64,000 nt of DNA from Heligmosomoides polygyrus polygyrus (GCA_947396885.1 OX377202.1:3534001-3598000); one strand, 5' to 3'; counted from the first letter of the stretch, positions 44,501 through 54,632 are shown. Program-made: numbers and translations. The notes: generated by a model not told the origin, from the sequence alone.

Positions 44501-46679
44501 ACGCCTAATGCTGAATTTGACTCCAATCACCAACAGGGGAACGCCCCTAGGGTCCTGTTCATACTTCGCGACGGGAGTGACGGAAGCGATTGATCGGCGC
44601 GCCAAGTCATACGTATCGATTTTTGCCGAGCGATCACGCAAAAAATCGATACATATGTTTTGCCTTGCCGACCAATCCCGCCCGCCACTCCCGTCGCAAA
44701 GTATAAACAGGCTTTAAGAACTTCTTCAATGTTATCGTAAATTCGGAAATCGAGCGAAGTTTTTTCAGAAGTGCTGGCGGATTCCGGTAAATCTTCCACA
44801 AATGGTACTCTGCGATTCACGTCATCCCACAGCTACAATGCCACAGTTCGCCGTTTCATACTGGAGCGTAGAAGGCCTCGTTCTTAATATTTACGTACAA
44901 GGATGTTTAATAAGAGCTAGTAGGAAGGGTAGAGCCATAAAGTCAATGAAAACTTCTCCAGTTGTCCCACAAGACATACTTAAGTACTGCTCACACATGA
45001 GAGCTCTGGTTTTCAGCTGCAATATCCAAACAGTTGCCATTCAAATGACAATTACCGGCGGAGTGGCGTTCTACCCCACTCCCCACCCCGCCCTTTAAAC
45101 AGAGGCGTGGCAAGTGTCTGCGTCTCCACTATCTCGTAAGGAGCCACTGGACTCTCGAGCAAGCCCAGGGGGTGTAATCCCTGTCGGGGGGTGGGGGGGG
45201 GGGGGGCAGTCCATTATGAATTGTTAACGATAGCTACGCATGTGTACATACAACGTGCAATACAACATATGAATGCCTTAACTTACCTGATCCCCTCCCT
45301 TGGAAATGTCCGAGTGTTCCGTTGAAACATTGAAAAAGTTTTAATATGGGACTATGCAGGAGGGGGGGGGGGGGGGCACTATGCACTGCAGCACGGTTGT
45401 GATCCAAAACTCTATTTGCTTTGGAAAGAAAGTGTTTTCGTGGTTTTATAGTATTGTAATTGTTGCAGGTTTCTGTTCAATTTGCTGTGTTTTCATTACT
45501 CCCTTCCCGCCGACTAGGAAAGCAATTTAGAAAGCTGATTTTGGTATTGGAAGGACAGCAATGGATAATGTAAGCATATTTATACATATTCATATGTGTG
45601 GTGCATGTTGCATTTCTTTAGAAGTTGAAATAGACTGCCCCCCCCCCCCCCCCCGACAGGGATTGCTCCGCCCAGGGGTTGGGGGTGGGCGGCCAAGGGG
45701 CGAGGGGGATAGAACGCTCGACCCCCAAGTTGATAAATAAATAGGTATACTGTGGAGGATCAGAATCCCCAGGGCAAAATGTAATGTAAGATGAGGTTTC
45801 TCTACTAATCGAGCGGGAACAGAGTTTTTAAAGTTTTCAAAGAAAAAGGCTCTACCTAACTCTTTGAGGTACTGTAAAAGGTTCGTTGACAGGCATCGTC
45901 AGAACGCTTCTTAGTTTATACCGTTTTGATGGCTTCAAATTGCTTTGTTTATTGTCCTTTTAAATGCTGCTTGCTAACTGTACTTGAGTTGTTTATCTGC
46001 GTGGTCCTCCACGTACAAAATAAATAAATAAAACTTGTAGAACGAAAGCGTTGGTCATGCTTGCACTGTAAAACTGTAGGACACCTAGGGCTACCGAAAA
46101 AACACGGGGTTGGTCTCCCCATTTAAATTTGCACTGGATAAGTGACTCGCCGATACACTAACAACCAAAAAAAAACCCGTCCGAGTTGTCCGGTGCGCAA
46201 CGCCCACGGCCGCGCGATTCAAACCTAGTTTCTTTTGGCCATGGAGCACCCTTACTTACTACGTTGGAGCCAGGGATTAGGGACATTAACGACGCTCTAT
46301 GGGATTTTCTGCCCATCAGAAGCGCCCTCTCGTCGATCCTATTTGCGCCGGACAAGCATGCAAATAACACTAGCTGCGGCGACTGATTAGCAGAAGGATG
46401 GGTTACTACGTGGTCCCGTAACGATTTCCCTGAATTTCACTCCGAAACTACGGTAGATAACTCAGACGGGTTTCTTTCTGGTTGTAAGTTTATCAAACTT
46501 TGGATAAGTGTTATCGAAAGAAAGCCACTCACTTTGTCCTTTCGCCAAGGGATTCGGAAATCGCTGGACACAATTGGCAACGGTTTCGACTTCGAATCGA
46601 CGAGCTCCTCGTCCGAATCGCTCTCTACATGAGACGTCTTCGGCTTGGTGATAAGAGGTCGCTTTTTCAGTGTTATCAT
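35509..46679 (-). CDS. Fcf2 / DNTTIP2-like pre-rRNA processing factor
   Basis: Six exons in phase on the - strand: 46679-46533, 44044-43889, 43833-43738, 40697-40533, 38203-38079 and 35623-35509 (TAA). The ATG at 46679 gives a protein of 277 residues. Exon 1 is acidic (HVESDSDEELVD). Exon 4 encodes KTKGRDWFDLPATELT and IDPLAFYRRNDREVLPKYFQ; exon 5 encodes VGRIVDAPEDFYSSRMTKKE and RKRTMLDELLNDQQF; exon 6 encodes FNAIQQREKKKRRGAF and a basic tail. These are the conserved blocks of the Fcf2 domain, needed for early cleavages of 18S rRNA in the nucleolar small-subunit processome. All donors are GT and acceptors AG (the last is TTAAG). Human DNTTIP2 is much longer, so this resembles the short Fcf2 form. 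Introns carry mariners, MITEs and a duplication, but no exon is damaged. Confidence 0.88.
36166..37081 (+). mobile_element. Inner mariner with poly-G termini
   Basis: Ends are TTAG followed by a long G tract and CAAAGGTAATGAGAC, inverted at the right, with TA duplications at 36164-36165 and 37082-37083. The element is 916 bp, shorter than the usual 1.3 kb, because the 5' part of the transposase gene is missing. Confidence 0.85.
36369..36980 (+). pseudogene. mariner transposase, N-terminally deleted
   Basis: The open frame holds the catalytic half: TQDEKYVFYLNPAKQLVW with the first Asp, LFDNAAPHREQV with the second, and PYSPDISPCDYHYFLSLQDF with the third, ending in KLAERWQQGPCP. The helix-turn-helix half is absent, so it cannot act as a complete transposase, although the catalytic triad is intact. 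Confidence 0.85.
37122..37995 (+). pseudogene. Transposase of the outer mariner, frameshifted
   Basis: The frame resumes after the inner insertion with DNTELLHLLRADSRQPTRQL and KLGVSHRIVGIHLKGLGF. The first catalytic region is intact (MTGDDSWVLYANFRRKRQW). A frameshift and stop near 37580 separate the rest (LHDNAKPDVARLTRETIKG; PYSPDLAPADYHLFRALKQE). It is inactivated by insertion and frameshift. Confidence 0.85.
38382..38515. mobile_element. 134-bp PIF/Harbinger-type MITE, copy 2
   Basis: Ends GGCCCCGTTTATACTTC and inverse, with perfect 3-bp TAA duplications (38379-38381, 38516-38518). It lies in intron 4 of the Fcf2-like gene. Confidence 0.9.
39166..39653. mobile_element. hAT-like MITE, family GGATCTATCCTAG, complete copy
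   Basis: A 488-bp element with ends GGATCTAT, CCTAGTCCGGGG and CACATAACTAAAAA and the inverse, flanked by perfect 8-bp duplications TAGAATCC (39158-39165, 39654-39661). It is inserted in the left arm of the palindromic mariner. Confidence 0.93.
39828..40337 (+). pseudogene. mariner transposase catalytic-half remnant
   Basis: The frame includes PSVWWCQKGVIFWELIKSG, then IIFQQDNARSHTSRT and THPPYSPHCAPTDYHLSSSL. The first catalytic Asp region and the DNA-binding half are absent, and SPD has become SPH. It is the right arm of a palindromic element and is inactive. Confidence 0.8.
40982..41622. repeat. Tandem duplication unit A (with a 286-bp extra segment)
   Basis: Unit A matches 42354-42708 over its outer parts (ACTGAAAATATTGAACG, GTCAGTGACCACATGC, ACCAGAAAAAGGGGATTAG, CCACTAGGGGGTGGGGC). 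Unit A has about 286 bp (41079-41364) that unit B lacks. The extra segment has no visible target duplication. The unit ends at a TA inside a GGCACTAG MITE (41540-41622). Confidence 0.85.
41623..42351 (+). mobile_element. Tc1/mariner-like element at a duplication junction
   Basis: A 729-bp element with ends CAGGGTGCGTAAAAAGT and inverse, flanked by TA. Remnants of a transposase appear on the + strand, with MNPLDYCF near 42040 resembling the NPLDF/Y catalytic block of Tc1/maT-like enzymes; frames are broken and the N-terminal half is missing. It lies exactly between the two duplication units. Confidence 0.8.
42354..42708. repeat. Tandem duplication unit B
   Basis: Matches unit A from CTACGTC onward and continues into a complete GGCACTAG MITE starting at 42626. 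Confidence 0.85.
42626..43084. mobile_element. Palindromic hAT-type MITE, family GGCACTAGTTAAAAG, copy 2
   Basis: A 459-bp element flanked by perfect 8-bp duplications GTATTTTC (42618-42625, 43085-43092). It is a longer version of copy 1 in which one internal segment (CCGTAACCTAC, then GTTTGGGC) is repeated, so it looks like one and a half palindromes. Confidence 0.9.
43100..43320. repeat. ~43-bp minisatellite
   Basis: Five imperfect copies built around CAGAAGACGTGCCAC and GTGTGTCGGG, spaced 42-45 bp apart. Both strands stay open across the array, giving repetitive ORFs without gene support. It lies in intron 3 of the Fcf2-like gene. Confidence 0.65.
44551..44713. mobile_element. GGTCCTGTTCATAC-type MITE
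   Basis: Inverted ends CCTGTTCATACTTCGCGACG and the inverse. The centre pairs TCGATTTTTGCCGAGCG with its complement. It is a relative of the 134-bp PIF-type family with TGTTCATAC in place of CGTTTATAC. The flanks suggest a TAG/TTA-like target. It lies in intron 1 of the Fcf2-like gene. Confidence 0.65.
45164..45674. mobile_element. Inverted-repeat element with poly-G blocks
   Basis: Left CAGGGGGTGTAATCCCTGTC followed by a G tract and GCAGTCCATT; right GACTGC, a C tract and GACAGGGATTGCTCC. A third G tract lies at about 45360-45376. The ends resemble hAT-type CAGGG termini. A target duplication is not evident. Confidence 0.55.
45690..46035 (+). other. Possible LINE 3' tail
   Basis: Ends with AAAATAAATAAATAAA like the LINE tail at 7918-7940, preceded by sequence without a recognisable reverse transcriptase. 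The assignment is weak. Confidence 0.25.
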
Positions 46680-47147
46680 CCTGAAATTAGCGGATTTTAC
46701 GATCAGATAGAGCAGTAGAACAGACAGCAGCATTCACCAGCGTCAAACTCAAGCTGGAACACAACTTCGCAGATGAAAGGCGCCGTTAATTTGGAGCCGG
46801 GAACCGTTGTCACTGGAGCGCGAAACTCTCAATGGCGCGCACAATCTGCAGCAACAAGCAGCAGCGCGCGGAGCACCCGCAAAAGGACAGGAATAAGAGA
46901 TGAGACAGTTATTGTAAGGAGAAAATTATAAACGGCGGATATCAGAACCGGCTCACCGTAACCGCAGTGCGGGTCCCGCCGAGACTTTTGCTGTCTGCGC
47001 ACCATAGATTGGAGATCGCGTCGGCGTCGATGTCATGACATTCGATCGACTTCTTGTAAGCCCGCCATGGCCTCCTAGCCAAGCGGGTCGCGGCGCAATG
47101 GGTAGCAGGGCTGCTTCATGCGAGGGATGTCCGGCGTTCGGTTCTGA
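46680..47147. other. Upstream region of the Fcf2-like gene
   Basis: Would contain the promoter or trans-splice site of the - strand gene; no specific site was recognised. 47088-47147 contains a tRNA-like module (GCGGCGCAATGGGTAGC and GGCGTTCGGTTCTG) directly before the MITE at 47148. Confidence 0.3.
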
Positions 47148-47300
47148 GGCCGGATTCATCAACAATTAGACCAGTGAGTATAAGGGGTAGAGATAAGATG
47201 AGAGTCAGGTAGAGATAAGGCAAGAGTCAGAGACGCAGGCTTCATCGTGGGTATCTCTACCCCCTATACCCGAGGGTTAGTCGTTGATGAATCCGGCCCC
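47148..47300. mobile_element. GGCCGGATTCATCAAC-type MITE, copy 1
   Basis: Inverted ends GGCCGGATTCATCAACAATT and inverse (GTTGATGAATCCGGCC). The interior has AGGTAGAGATAAGGC repeats and GGTATCTCTACCCC. A near-identical copy lies at 50650-50809 on the other side of the LINE. Confidence 0.85.
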
Positions 47301-47339
47301 TGCTGCGCTGTGGCATTTCAACTGACTATCGGGATCTGA

Positions 47340-50300
47340 GTATGAGTACTTGTGCTAATACTGTACTAAGTAATTGTACTCAAGTCAAAAACAGCAGCAC
47401 TAAAGGGCCTCATTCCCCTGACCCCGAAAGAGCCCCCATTTCTGCAGCGATGGGAAGGACGAGTACGGAGAGGCTGCTAAAATCTGAGGGCCTAACCAGG
47501 CTGCGCAAATTGAGAAGGACTAGGATGACGATCTGTACTTACAACGCCCGCACGCTTGCGTCGGAAGCATCCGTCGAGGACCTGATAATGCAAGCCAGGA
47601 AGATCAAGTACGACGTCATCGGACTGACCGAGACGAGAAGACACCACCCCCTACACGCCGCCTACGACTCCGGAGAAGAACTGTTCCTCGGAACATGCGA
47701 CAGCAGGGGAGTAGGCGGCGTTGGTGTCCTCGTCAACACGCACTTGGCCATGAACATCGATTCGTACGAGACTCTGACAAGCCGAATCGGACGTCTGCGA
47801 CTGAAGCGATGTGGCTCCGTGCCAGCCTTGACTGTGTTCGTCGCGTATGCCCCAACATCCCACTACGACGACGAAGAGGTCGAAGCCTTCTACGTGGAGC
47901 TGGAGAAGTTCTATAAGGAAGATCACACCTTCTACAAGGTGATCGTCGGCGACTTCAACGCCAAGATCGGGCCACGAAGGTCGCCGGAAGAACTTCACAT
48001 CGGAACCCACGGTTTGGAGTGGAACGAGCAAGGTGAAAGGCTGTCTGAGTTTATCATGTCGACCAAGACCATCCATGGAAACTCGCAGTTCCAGAAGCCT
48101 CCCTCCCTACGATGGACCTGGGAATCCCCCGGTGGCCAGTTCCACAACGAGATCGACCACATCATCTTCAATCGCAAGTATTGCCTGACCGATGTCTCCG
48201 TTGTCCCCAAGTTCTACACGGGATCGGACCACCGCCTCCTTCGCGCGAGGTTCCGCTTTTCGCGTCAAGGAGATAAGGCCGCGAAGTTCAAAAAGAGGAG
48301 TCCCAGAACGACCATCAACTGGGACCTCTACAACTCTCTTGCCGGCCTTTGGGAAGATGCTGTCATGGACAACGTCAACGAGGAATACGATCGCTTCGTG
48401 CACCATCTCCACGATAGTGCTAAGGGAGCCGAGAGCTTAAAGACCACCAAGAGACGCCTGTCTCCGGAAACTCTTGAGCTGATACGCCAGCGTGGAGCAG
48501 CACGAGCGTCAGGCAACTACCAACTGACGTCCGAGCTTGCGAAGCTATGCAGAGAGGCGATAAAGGAGGATCTTAAGGAGAGAAGGGCGAAAGTGTTGGC
48601 TGAAGCTGCAGAGGCAGGGTTGAGCATCCGCAATGCCCGCCGGAACTTCGCCAACTTCAAGACCAAGATGACCGCTCTCCGACGTCCCGACGGAACCGTC
48701 ACCTCTTCCAGAAGGACCATGGAGAAGGTCATCACGACTTCTACTCCGATCTCTTCGATAGCGACGTCCACCTGCCCCCATGCCATCTTCCGCAGGATGG
48801 ATACGTCGTCCCCTCTGTTCTCCCTTCCGAGATCCGACACGCCATCTCGTCGGTGAAGAAACGTACAGCACCCGGTCCTGACAGGATCAGAGCTGAACAC
48901 CTGAAGAACCTCCCGCTAGCGCTCATCAACACCTTGGCGCGGCTCTTCACACGCTACCTGTCCGAATGCAGGGTTCCATCTCAGTGGAAGACCAGCAAGA
49001 CCGTTTTGCTGTACAAGAAGGGAGACGTGCACGACATTGGCAACTATCGCCCGATCTGCCTGTTGCCCGTAGTCTACAAGCTGTTCACTCGAGTCATCCT
49101 GAATAGGATCAGCAGAACGCTGGACGAAGGACAGCCATGCGAACAAGCAGGATTTCGGAGAGGATTCAGCACGATCGCCCACATGCACACCATTACGAAG
49201 CTCATCGAAGTGTCGCGAGAGTACAAGCTGCCGCTGTGCCTTACGTTCATTGACCTGAAGAAGGCATTCGACTCCGTCGAGACTGAAGCGGTCATGGAAG
49301 CCCTGCTTACCCAGGGCGTTCCTACTCAGTACATCAGAGTCCTTCGAGAGCTGTACAGTGGATTCACGACCAAGATCTCACCATTCTACAACGACGTCGT
49401 CGTCGACGTGAAGAGAGGGGTTCGGCAAGGGGATACCATATCTCCAAAGCTCTTCAGCGCCACTCTCGAAAACGTCATGCGCGAACTAGAATGGGAAGAC
49501 ATGGGAGTGAAGGTCGACGGGCGGCAACTACATCATCTTCGCTTCGCTGACGACATCGTGCTCATAACACCGAGCATCAGCCAGGCGGAGCGAATGCTGG
49601 CCGACTTCGATCGTGTATGTGGGAACGTTGGACTGCAGCTGAATCTTACGAAGACGATGTTTAATGAGGAACGGATGGGTTTCTGATGCCCCATTCTCGC
49701 TCAACGGAACGAACATCTCCGAATGCTCCAGCTATGTGTATCTGGGTCGCGAAGTCAATATGGCCAACGACCTAGCACCAGAGCTGAGCAGGAGGAAAAG
49801 AGCGGCTTGGGGAGCTTTCAAGAGGAAGAAGTCGCGAAGAAGACGAAGAACGTCCTACTCCGTGCCCACCTATTCGACTCCACTGTTCTTCCTGCCCTAA
49901 CATACGCCTCAGAGACCTGGGCTATACGAAAGCAGGATGAACACGCGATCAGCGTCGCGCAGCGTGGAATCGAGGACGATGCTCGGAGTGACACGACTCA
50001 CGCAAGTGAGAGAAGGCCTCCGGAGTTCCGAGCTTCGCCGACGCTAGAAGATCAGAGACGCTGTCGCGTGGGCCAATTCGTCGAAAATTAGGTGGGTCGG
50101 CCACGTAATGCGCTTCGCAGACACCCGCTGGACGAGAGCCGTCACCGACTGGATTCCGCGGGATGTCAAGAGAACACGAGGACGCCCACCAACGCGTTGG
50201 TTGGACTTCTTGGTTAAAGCCCTGAACGACCGATATGACGCTCTTCGTGTCCCTCGAGCGAGGAGGATCCATTGGACCACTCTGGCACGCGACAGGGACG

Positions 50301-50372
50301 AATGGAGACGCTGCTGGCACCCGCTCGAGCAAGTCGATGATCAACGGGACGACAGGTGACAGGTGACAGGTG
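47340..50372 (+). mobile_element. RTE-type LINE with a 12-bp target duplication
   Basis: A 3033-bp non-LTR retrotransposon flanked by perfect 12-bp direct repeats ATCGGGATCTGA (47328-47339, 50373-50384). It begins two bases before an ATG and ends in three ACAGGTG repeats, a typical RTE-style tail. It is full-length in layout (endonuclease then reverse transcriptase) but carries several frameshifts. Confidence 0.93.
47342..50359 (+). pseudogene. RTE polyprotein: APE endonuclease and reverse transcriptase
   Basis: Frame 1 (47342-48740) encodes the apurinic-type endonuclease: [15 protein letters not shown] with the catalytic Glu, VIVGDFNAKIG with Asp and Asn, and GSDHRLLRARF with the terminal Asp-His. 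After a shift near 48735 the reverse transcriptase frame (to 49686) has RTAPGPDRIRAEHLKN, YRPICLLPVVYKLFTRVIL, FIDLKKAFDSVE, RQGDTISPKLFSATLENVM and FADDIVLITPS with the catalytic Asp pair. Further shifts near 49665, 49815 and 49950 break the C-terminus, which resumes as [15 protein letters not shown] and [13 protein letters not shown]. All key residues are present but the frame is not continuous. Confidence 0.93.
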
Positions 50373-50649
50373 ATCGGGATCTGAAAGGTTTCGACGTCTA
50401 CACAACATTGAGCGTTCTTTGCGCATTGTTTCAGCCGTATGCGCTTCCCCGCTCGAAGAGCGCAGAACCCAGCTGCGGACTACCCCAGAGCGCAGTTTCC
50501 ATACGAGCAACTTGTGTGGCATACACCCTGGAGTACCTTCCCTAGCCTCGTTCTGCGATTGCACAACGGACGCCTCGCCTGACGCCTAAGGTTACTGTGA
50601 GTCGGTCCTGATATTCGCCGTTTATAATCTTGTATTGTGAAGGCCAACT

Positions 50650-50809
50650 GCCAGATTCATCAACAGTTAAACCCGTGGGTATGCGGGGTATGAGGGGTAG
50701 AGATAAGATAAGAGTCAGGTAGAGATAAGGTAAGAGTCAGAGACACAGGCTTCATCGTGGGTATCTCTGCCCCTATACCCGCAGGTTAGTCGTTGATGAA
50801 TCCGGCCCC
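50650..50809. mobile_element. GGCCGGATTCATCAAC-type MITE, copy 2
   Basis: Same ends and interior as 47148-47300 (GGTAGAGATAAG repeats, GGTATCTCTGCCCC). Ends GCCAGATTCATCAACAG and GTTGATGAATCCGGCC. Confidence 0.85.
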
Positions 50810-51002
50810 GGATCTATGTACAAGTAGAGCGCGAACCCATGTGAACCCGCTGTACTGCAGCGCCACGTCCCTTCACCTTCCAGAGCTTGAGAGTCATCGT
50901 AGACGACGATATCTAGTCTCGCCAGCTGTCTGTGAGAGGGCACACCTGCCTCTCTCTCATTCTTACAGTATGCTACCGTATACTAGAGGTACACTACCGG
51001 AC

Positions 51003-51795
51003 TTTTGAAATCAAGGAGCACTCTTTCAAATTGAAATAAGCTTCTACACTGAACTGGAGACTCTCCAAAGTGGTTAGAATAATTTACTGTTCAAGGAAAA
51101 TTTCAGTATATCAGTGGTGCAGCGTGTTGTGAAGCTGTTGAGCCAATATTATTATAACAGCTTTATAAAGAATAAGGCTTTCATAACAATCTTGGCTGAA
51201 CAGTTTCGCAACAGCCTGCACCATAAAAAATTCCTTCGAAAGATCACAGGGCTGTGACACGACATCATGTCACATGATACCACACGACCGAAAGAGTGTG
51301 ACACGGCATCGTGACACACGTCGTCAACGTCTTAATGCACCAAATGATTGCCACCATGTTGCGCCTTAAAACAATTTTTTAGCGATGCAACAAAAACAAC
51401 TGCGAAGAACACACGTATCTTCACTTTAATAGATTAAATTTGTTTTAATTTGTTTAATTAATATGTAGATCAAAATTTACATTATCAAAATAAAAACTGC
51501 GGCGAACTTTTTTAGTGCATGGCGGACCTGATCTTTTAATGCGCTACATGCTTGCTTCTTTGCTGTGCTTTAAGACAAATTTTAAGTCATTATTTTCCCT
51601 CTAAAAATGAGAATTTTAAAAAATAATTATATTTATTGGGTAGGTAAACTAAAAAAAATTCAAAGAATCTCATCCCAAATTTTCCTTAAATAAAAAATTA
51701 TTCTAACCATATTATTGAGTCTGTAGTTTAACCTGGTTGAAGGTTATTTCGAGTTGGTAGAGTTCGCTTTGATTACGAAAGCCTTAGGCTTAGAC
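51003..51795. repeat. Foldback repeat family, copy 2
   Basis: Two ~360-bp arms in inverted orientation around an AT-rich centre near 51430-51480 (TTGTTTTAATTTGTTTAATT). Arm words match the single arm at 1020-1510 and the copy at 53690-54620. The ends are approximate. A PIF-type MITE is inserted four bases beyond the right end. Confidence 0.55.
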
Positions 51796-51798
51796 TTA

Positions 51799-51932
51799 GG
51801 CCCCGTTTATACTGCAACGCCAAGCGACGCGACACCACGTATGGTGGGCATATTGATTGAGCGACGTGGTCGATCAATTTGGCCACTTTACATGCCGTCG
51901 CGTCACTCGGCGTCAGAGGTATAAACGGGGCC
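51799..51932. mobile_element. 134-bp PIF/Harbinger-type MITE, copy 3
   Basis: Ends GGCCCCGTTTATACTGC and inverse, with perfect TTA duplications (51796-51798, 51933-51935). Same length as the copies at 32293 and 38382. Confidence 0.9.
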
Positions 51933-52029
51933 TTAGGCGTAGAAGAGTGTTCAATTCGTCGTGAAGACGGTATAAACAAAGAGTAGTGAAGGGGAATGCT
52001 CTACTTATTTTTGTCGATTCCGAAGAGGA

Positions 52030-52570
52030 TGACAGCGTGACCGCTTACCAGGACTTTGTGGTATTGGGTTTTGGTTAGGAGCAAGGAAAGCGATCTGTTG
52101 CAGACAAGGAAGTTCAGCCCATGCAGTAGACGAGCGAAGAGTTGGCCAACCGGATCATCGTTATCCTTTATTTATTCCTTCATCTTAGCCATTATTTGAC
52201 CCATTTCTTCAAACAGACGATGACAAACAATTCATAAAAGGCGTTTTTTTTTCAGAATTCGTGCAAGATTTAGATGGCGTATGGTAGCTCACTTATGCAT
52301 ATGGAACGCAACGTCCAGCATTCTAGAGTGAGCTTCCATACGTCGTCTAAATCCAACACGAATTCTGGAACAAAACGCCTTCATGAATTGTTTGTCATCG
52401 TCTGTTTGAAGAAATGGGTCAAATAATGGCCAAGATGAAGAAATAAATAAAAGACAACGATGATCCGATTGACCAACTCTTCGTTCGTCTACTGCTTCGG
52501 CTGGACTTCCTTGTCTATCACAGATCGCTTTTCTCGCTCCTAACCAAATACCACAAAGAAAGCGGTTTTT
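52030..52570. repeat. ~540-bp palindrome
   Basis: Long inverted arms of about 240 bp meet near 52305. Matching words include TTTGTGGTATT, CGATCTGT, GTCTACTGC, CAACGATGATCCG, CAAACAGACGATGACAAAC, AATTCATGAAGGCG-like and AATTCGTG. Divergence between the arms is modest. The ends are not sharply defined and no target duplication was found. Confidence 0.8.
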
Positions 52571-53542
52571 TCTTCGCGTAGGCGCGCTGTCTCGTTGAGG
52601 CCATCGCGATCAGTCATTTCGTTCACGCCTCAGTTGACGGTTTCTCTCATTAGATCAGTGTTCAGATGAATTACTGGCCGCGCACGGTGGTTCGCCATTG
52701 AAGACACAGCACAGCTGCTGTCGTCGACGACTACAAGGCCACTCTCATTTACTGAAATCGGAAATCATTGGACAATTGTTCATACGTTTCATATTCTTTT
52801 ATAGTCTCATCTGTGTGAAACACTCCATTTTTGTGTACTCTCTTGTAGGTCAGATTTTTTTTCGTTTTTTTGGTGCAGCTGGTGGAGGCGCCGTTTCTTC
52901 AGAGCACTCCGAAGTCGATCCATAGTTCGGATCACTTCCGCGAGAAGGAACCCTTTCATTTCTGCGTAGTCGTTGAATTGGATACTGACTTGTGCATCAG
53001 ATAGCCGGCAAGTCATTCTGTGGGTCGAAGATGTGCGGACATTGTCATCACGATATCCCGTAGAAGTGATATTCGTGGCGCATCTTAAAATTGAATCGAT
53101 TGACACTCGCCTCTTGTTGCAGATTCGCCTCAGTGCTTGATAAGGACCGTGTTGCCTTGTTATGAACACTATCCACCTCAAACGATGAACTTCTGAGAAA
53201 CATCAATAGAATCGATCGATAGTGGCTGGCCGATCGATATTGTTTACTTACTGTGCACATTGTTCTCCTTCAACATATTCAGTTATTCCCACCTGGAAGA
53301 GTAGACACAGAACAAAAATCGATAAAATCGATCGATAATGGCCGGCCGATCGATACAGCTTACTTGCTGAGAACGCTACCACAGAGAGTGATCGAAGCCT
53401 CGCTCAGAGGCCATTAGACTTACGGCTAGTCAGGTAGATGGACAGCTCTTTTACACACATACGCATGGTTGTATGGGATATCATAGATTTGCAGTTGTGC
53501 CAAAATGGCGCAGATGCGGTAAAGGTTTTGCAATGGGCTTTA
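52571..53542. other. No gene recognised
   Basis: Contains two partial copies of an ATCGATCGATA...TGGCCGGCCGATCGATA-like segment (about 53205-53245 and 53325-53365), a short local duplication. No exon was supported. Confidence 0.4.
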
Positions 53543-53678
53543 GCCCTCGTTTATACTTGCACCGCTGCGCGTCGCGGCACGATGGTCGGGATAGATATCG
53601 ACCGGGCGGCGCGAAAAATCGATATCTATGGCGATCGCGGTGCCGCGCCGCGTGGCGGCGTAATTATAAACTAGAAGC
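53543..53678. mobile_element. PIF/Harbinger-type MITE, GCCCTCGTTTATACTTG variant
   Basis: A 136-bp element with perfect TTA duplications (53540-53542, 53679-53681). Interior TCGGGATAGATATCGACC and ATCGATATCTATGGCG. It is the same sub-family as the nested copy at 56114-56248. Confidence 0.85.
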
Positions 53679-53689
53679 TTACAAGCAAA

Positions 53690-54620
53690 ATATTGGACAC
53701 AACCACGATGAAATTTACAGAAAATGAAATTTAATTCAAATCAAATTGGGCACCCGTCAACTCAGATACTTTTCAAATCGAATTGGACACTGTTTAAAGC
53801 TAGCCTAAGACTTTCGAAATCAAAACGAACTCTTCCAAATTGAAATGAGCTCCTTCTACATTAAGTAGGCACTCACCAAAAAAGCTGAATAATTTTTTAA
53901 TTCAAATTAAATTTGGCATAGTATTCTTGAAATTTTTTTAGTTTATCTGACCCAATTAGTGAATACATTGTTTGAAATTTTATAAGGTTTTTACTTTTTG
54001 AGAAAAAAACAATAGTTGTTTAAAATAGCCGGAAGGCGGTCATTTTTCAGTGCAAAAAGAGATTGCGCCATGCACTTCTGCTGGATGTCACGATTTTTAT
54101 TCGATTGAGAGCAAAATTGCTGTTTGCATAGATTTTCACACCTGTAAAAAATACAACAAGAGCAATTGTAAAATGCGACACATGTTCTCATTTTGACGCT
54201 TCATGTAAACAGCACTTACACTATCAATCAAATGAAAATCGCGACAAGCTTTCGAGTGCATGGCGCGATCCGGTTTCGTAATGTACTACTTGCCTTGCTG
54301 CGTTTTGAAACAAAGTTTAATGCATTAATTTTCTTCGTAAAATTTTTTAAAAAAATTTTTATAAAATTATTATGCTCATTCGGGCGGCTGTGCTAAAAAA
54401 TTTCAAAAAAGTTACATCAAAATCTCCTTGAACAGAAAATTGTTCAAACTATCTTGGAGAGTCTGTAGCTTAATCTGTAAGAAAATCGTTTCAATTTGGA
54501 AGTTGTTCAATTTGATTTCAAAAGTCTTAAGGATAGCTTAGCAGACTTGAATTTGATTTGAAAAGTGTCTGATTTAAAGTTCCCAATTTGGTTTAAAAGC
54601 TGTCCAGTTCGACGTGAAAA
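53690..54620. repeat. Foldback repeat family, copy 3
   Basis: Two inverted arms joined near 54190-54210 (CATGTTCTCATTTTGACGC at the centre). Outer ends are CTAAGACTTTCGAAATC-like and TTTCAAAAGTCTTAAGG-like. This is the most complete copy of the family. A mariner (54633) is inserted just to its right. Confidence 0.6.
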
Positions 54621-54632
54621 TGGTATACATAT

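Noticed and set aside
47651..48900. Antisense ORFs over the LINE
   Set aside because: They are shadows of the GC-rich endonuclease frame on the opposite strand.
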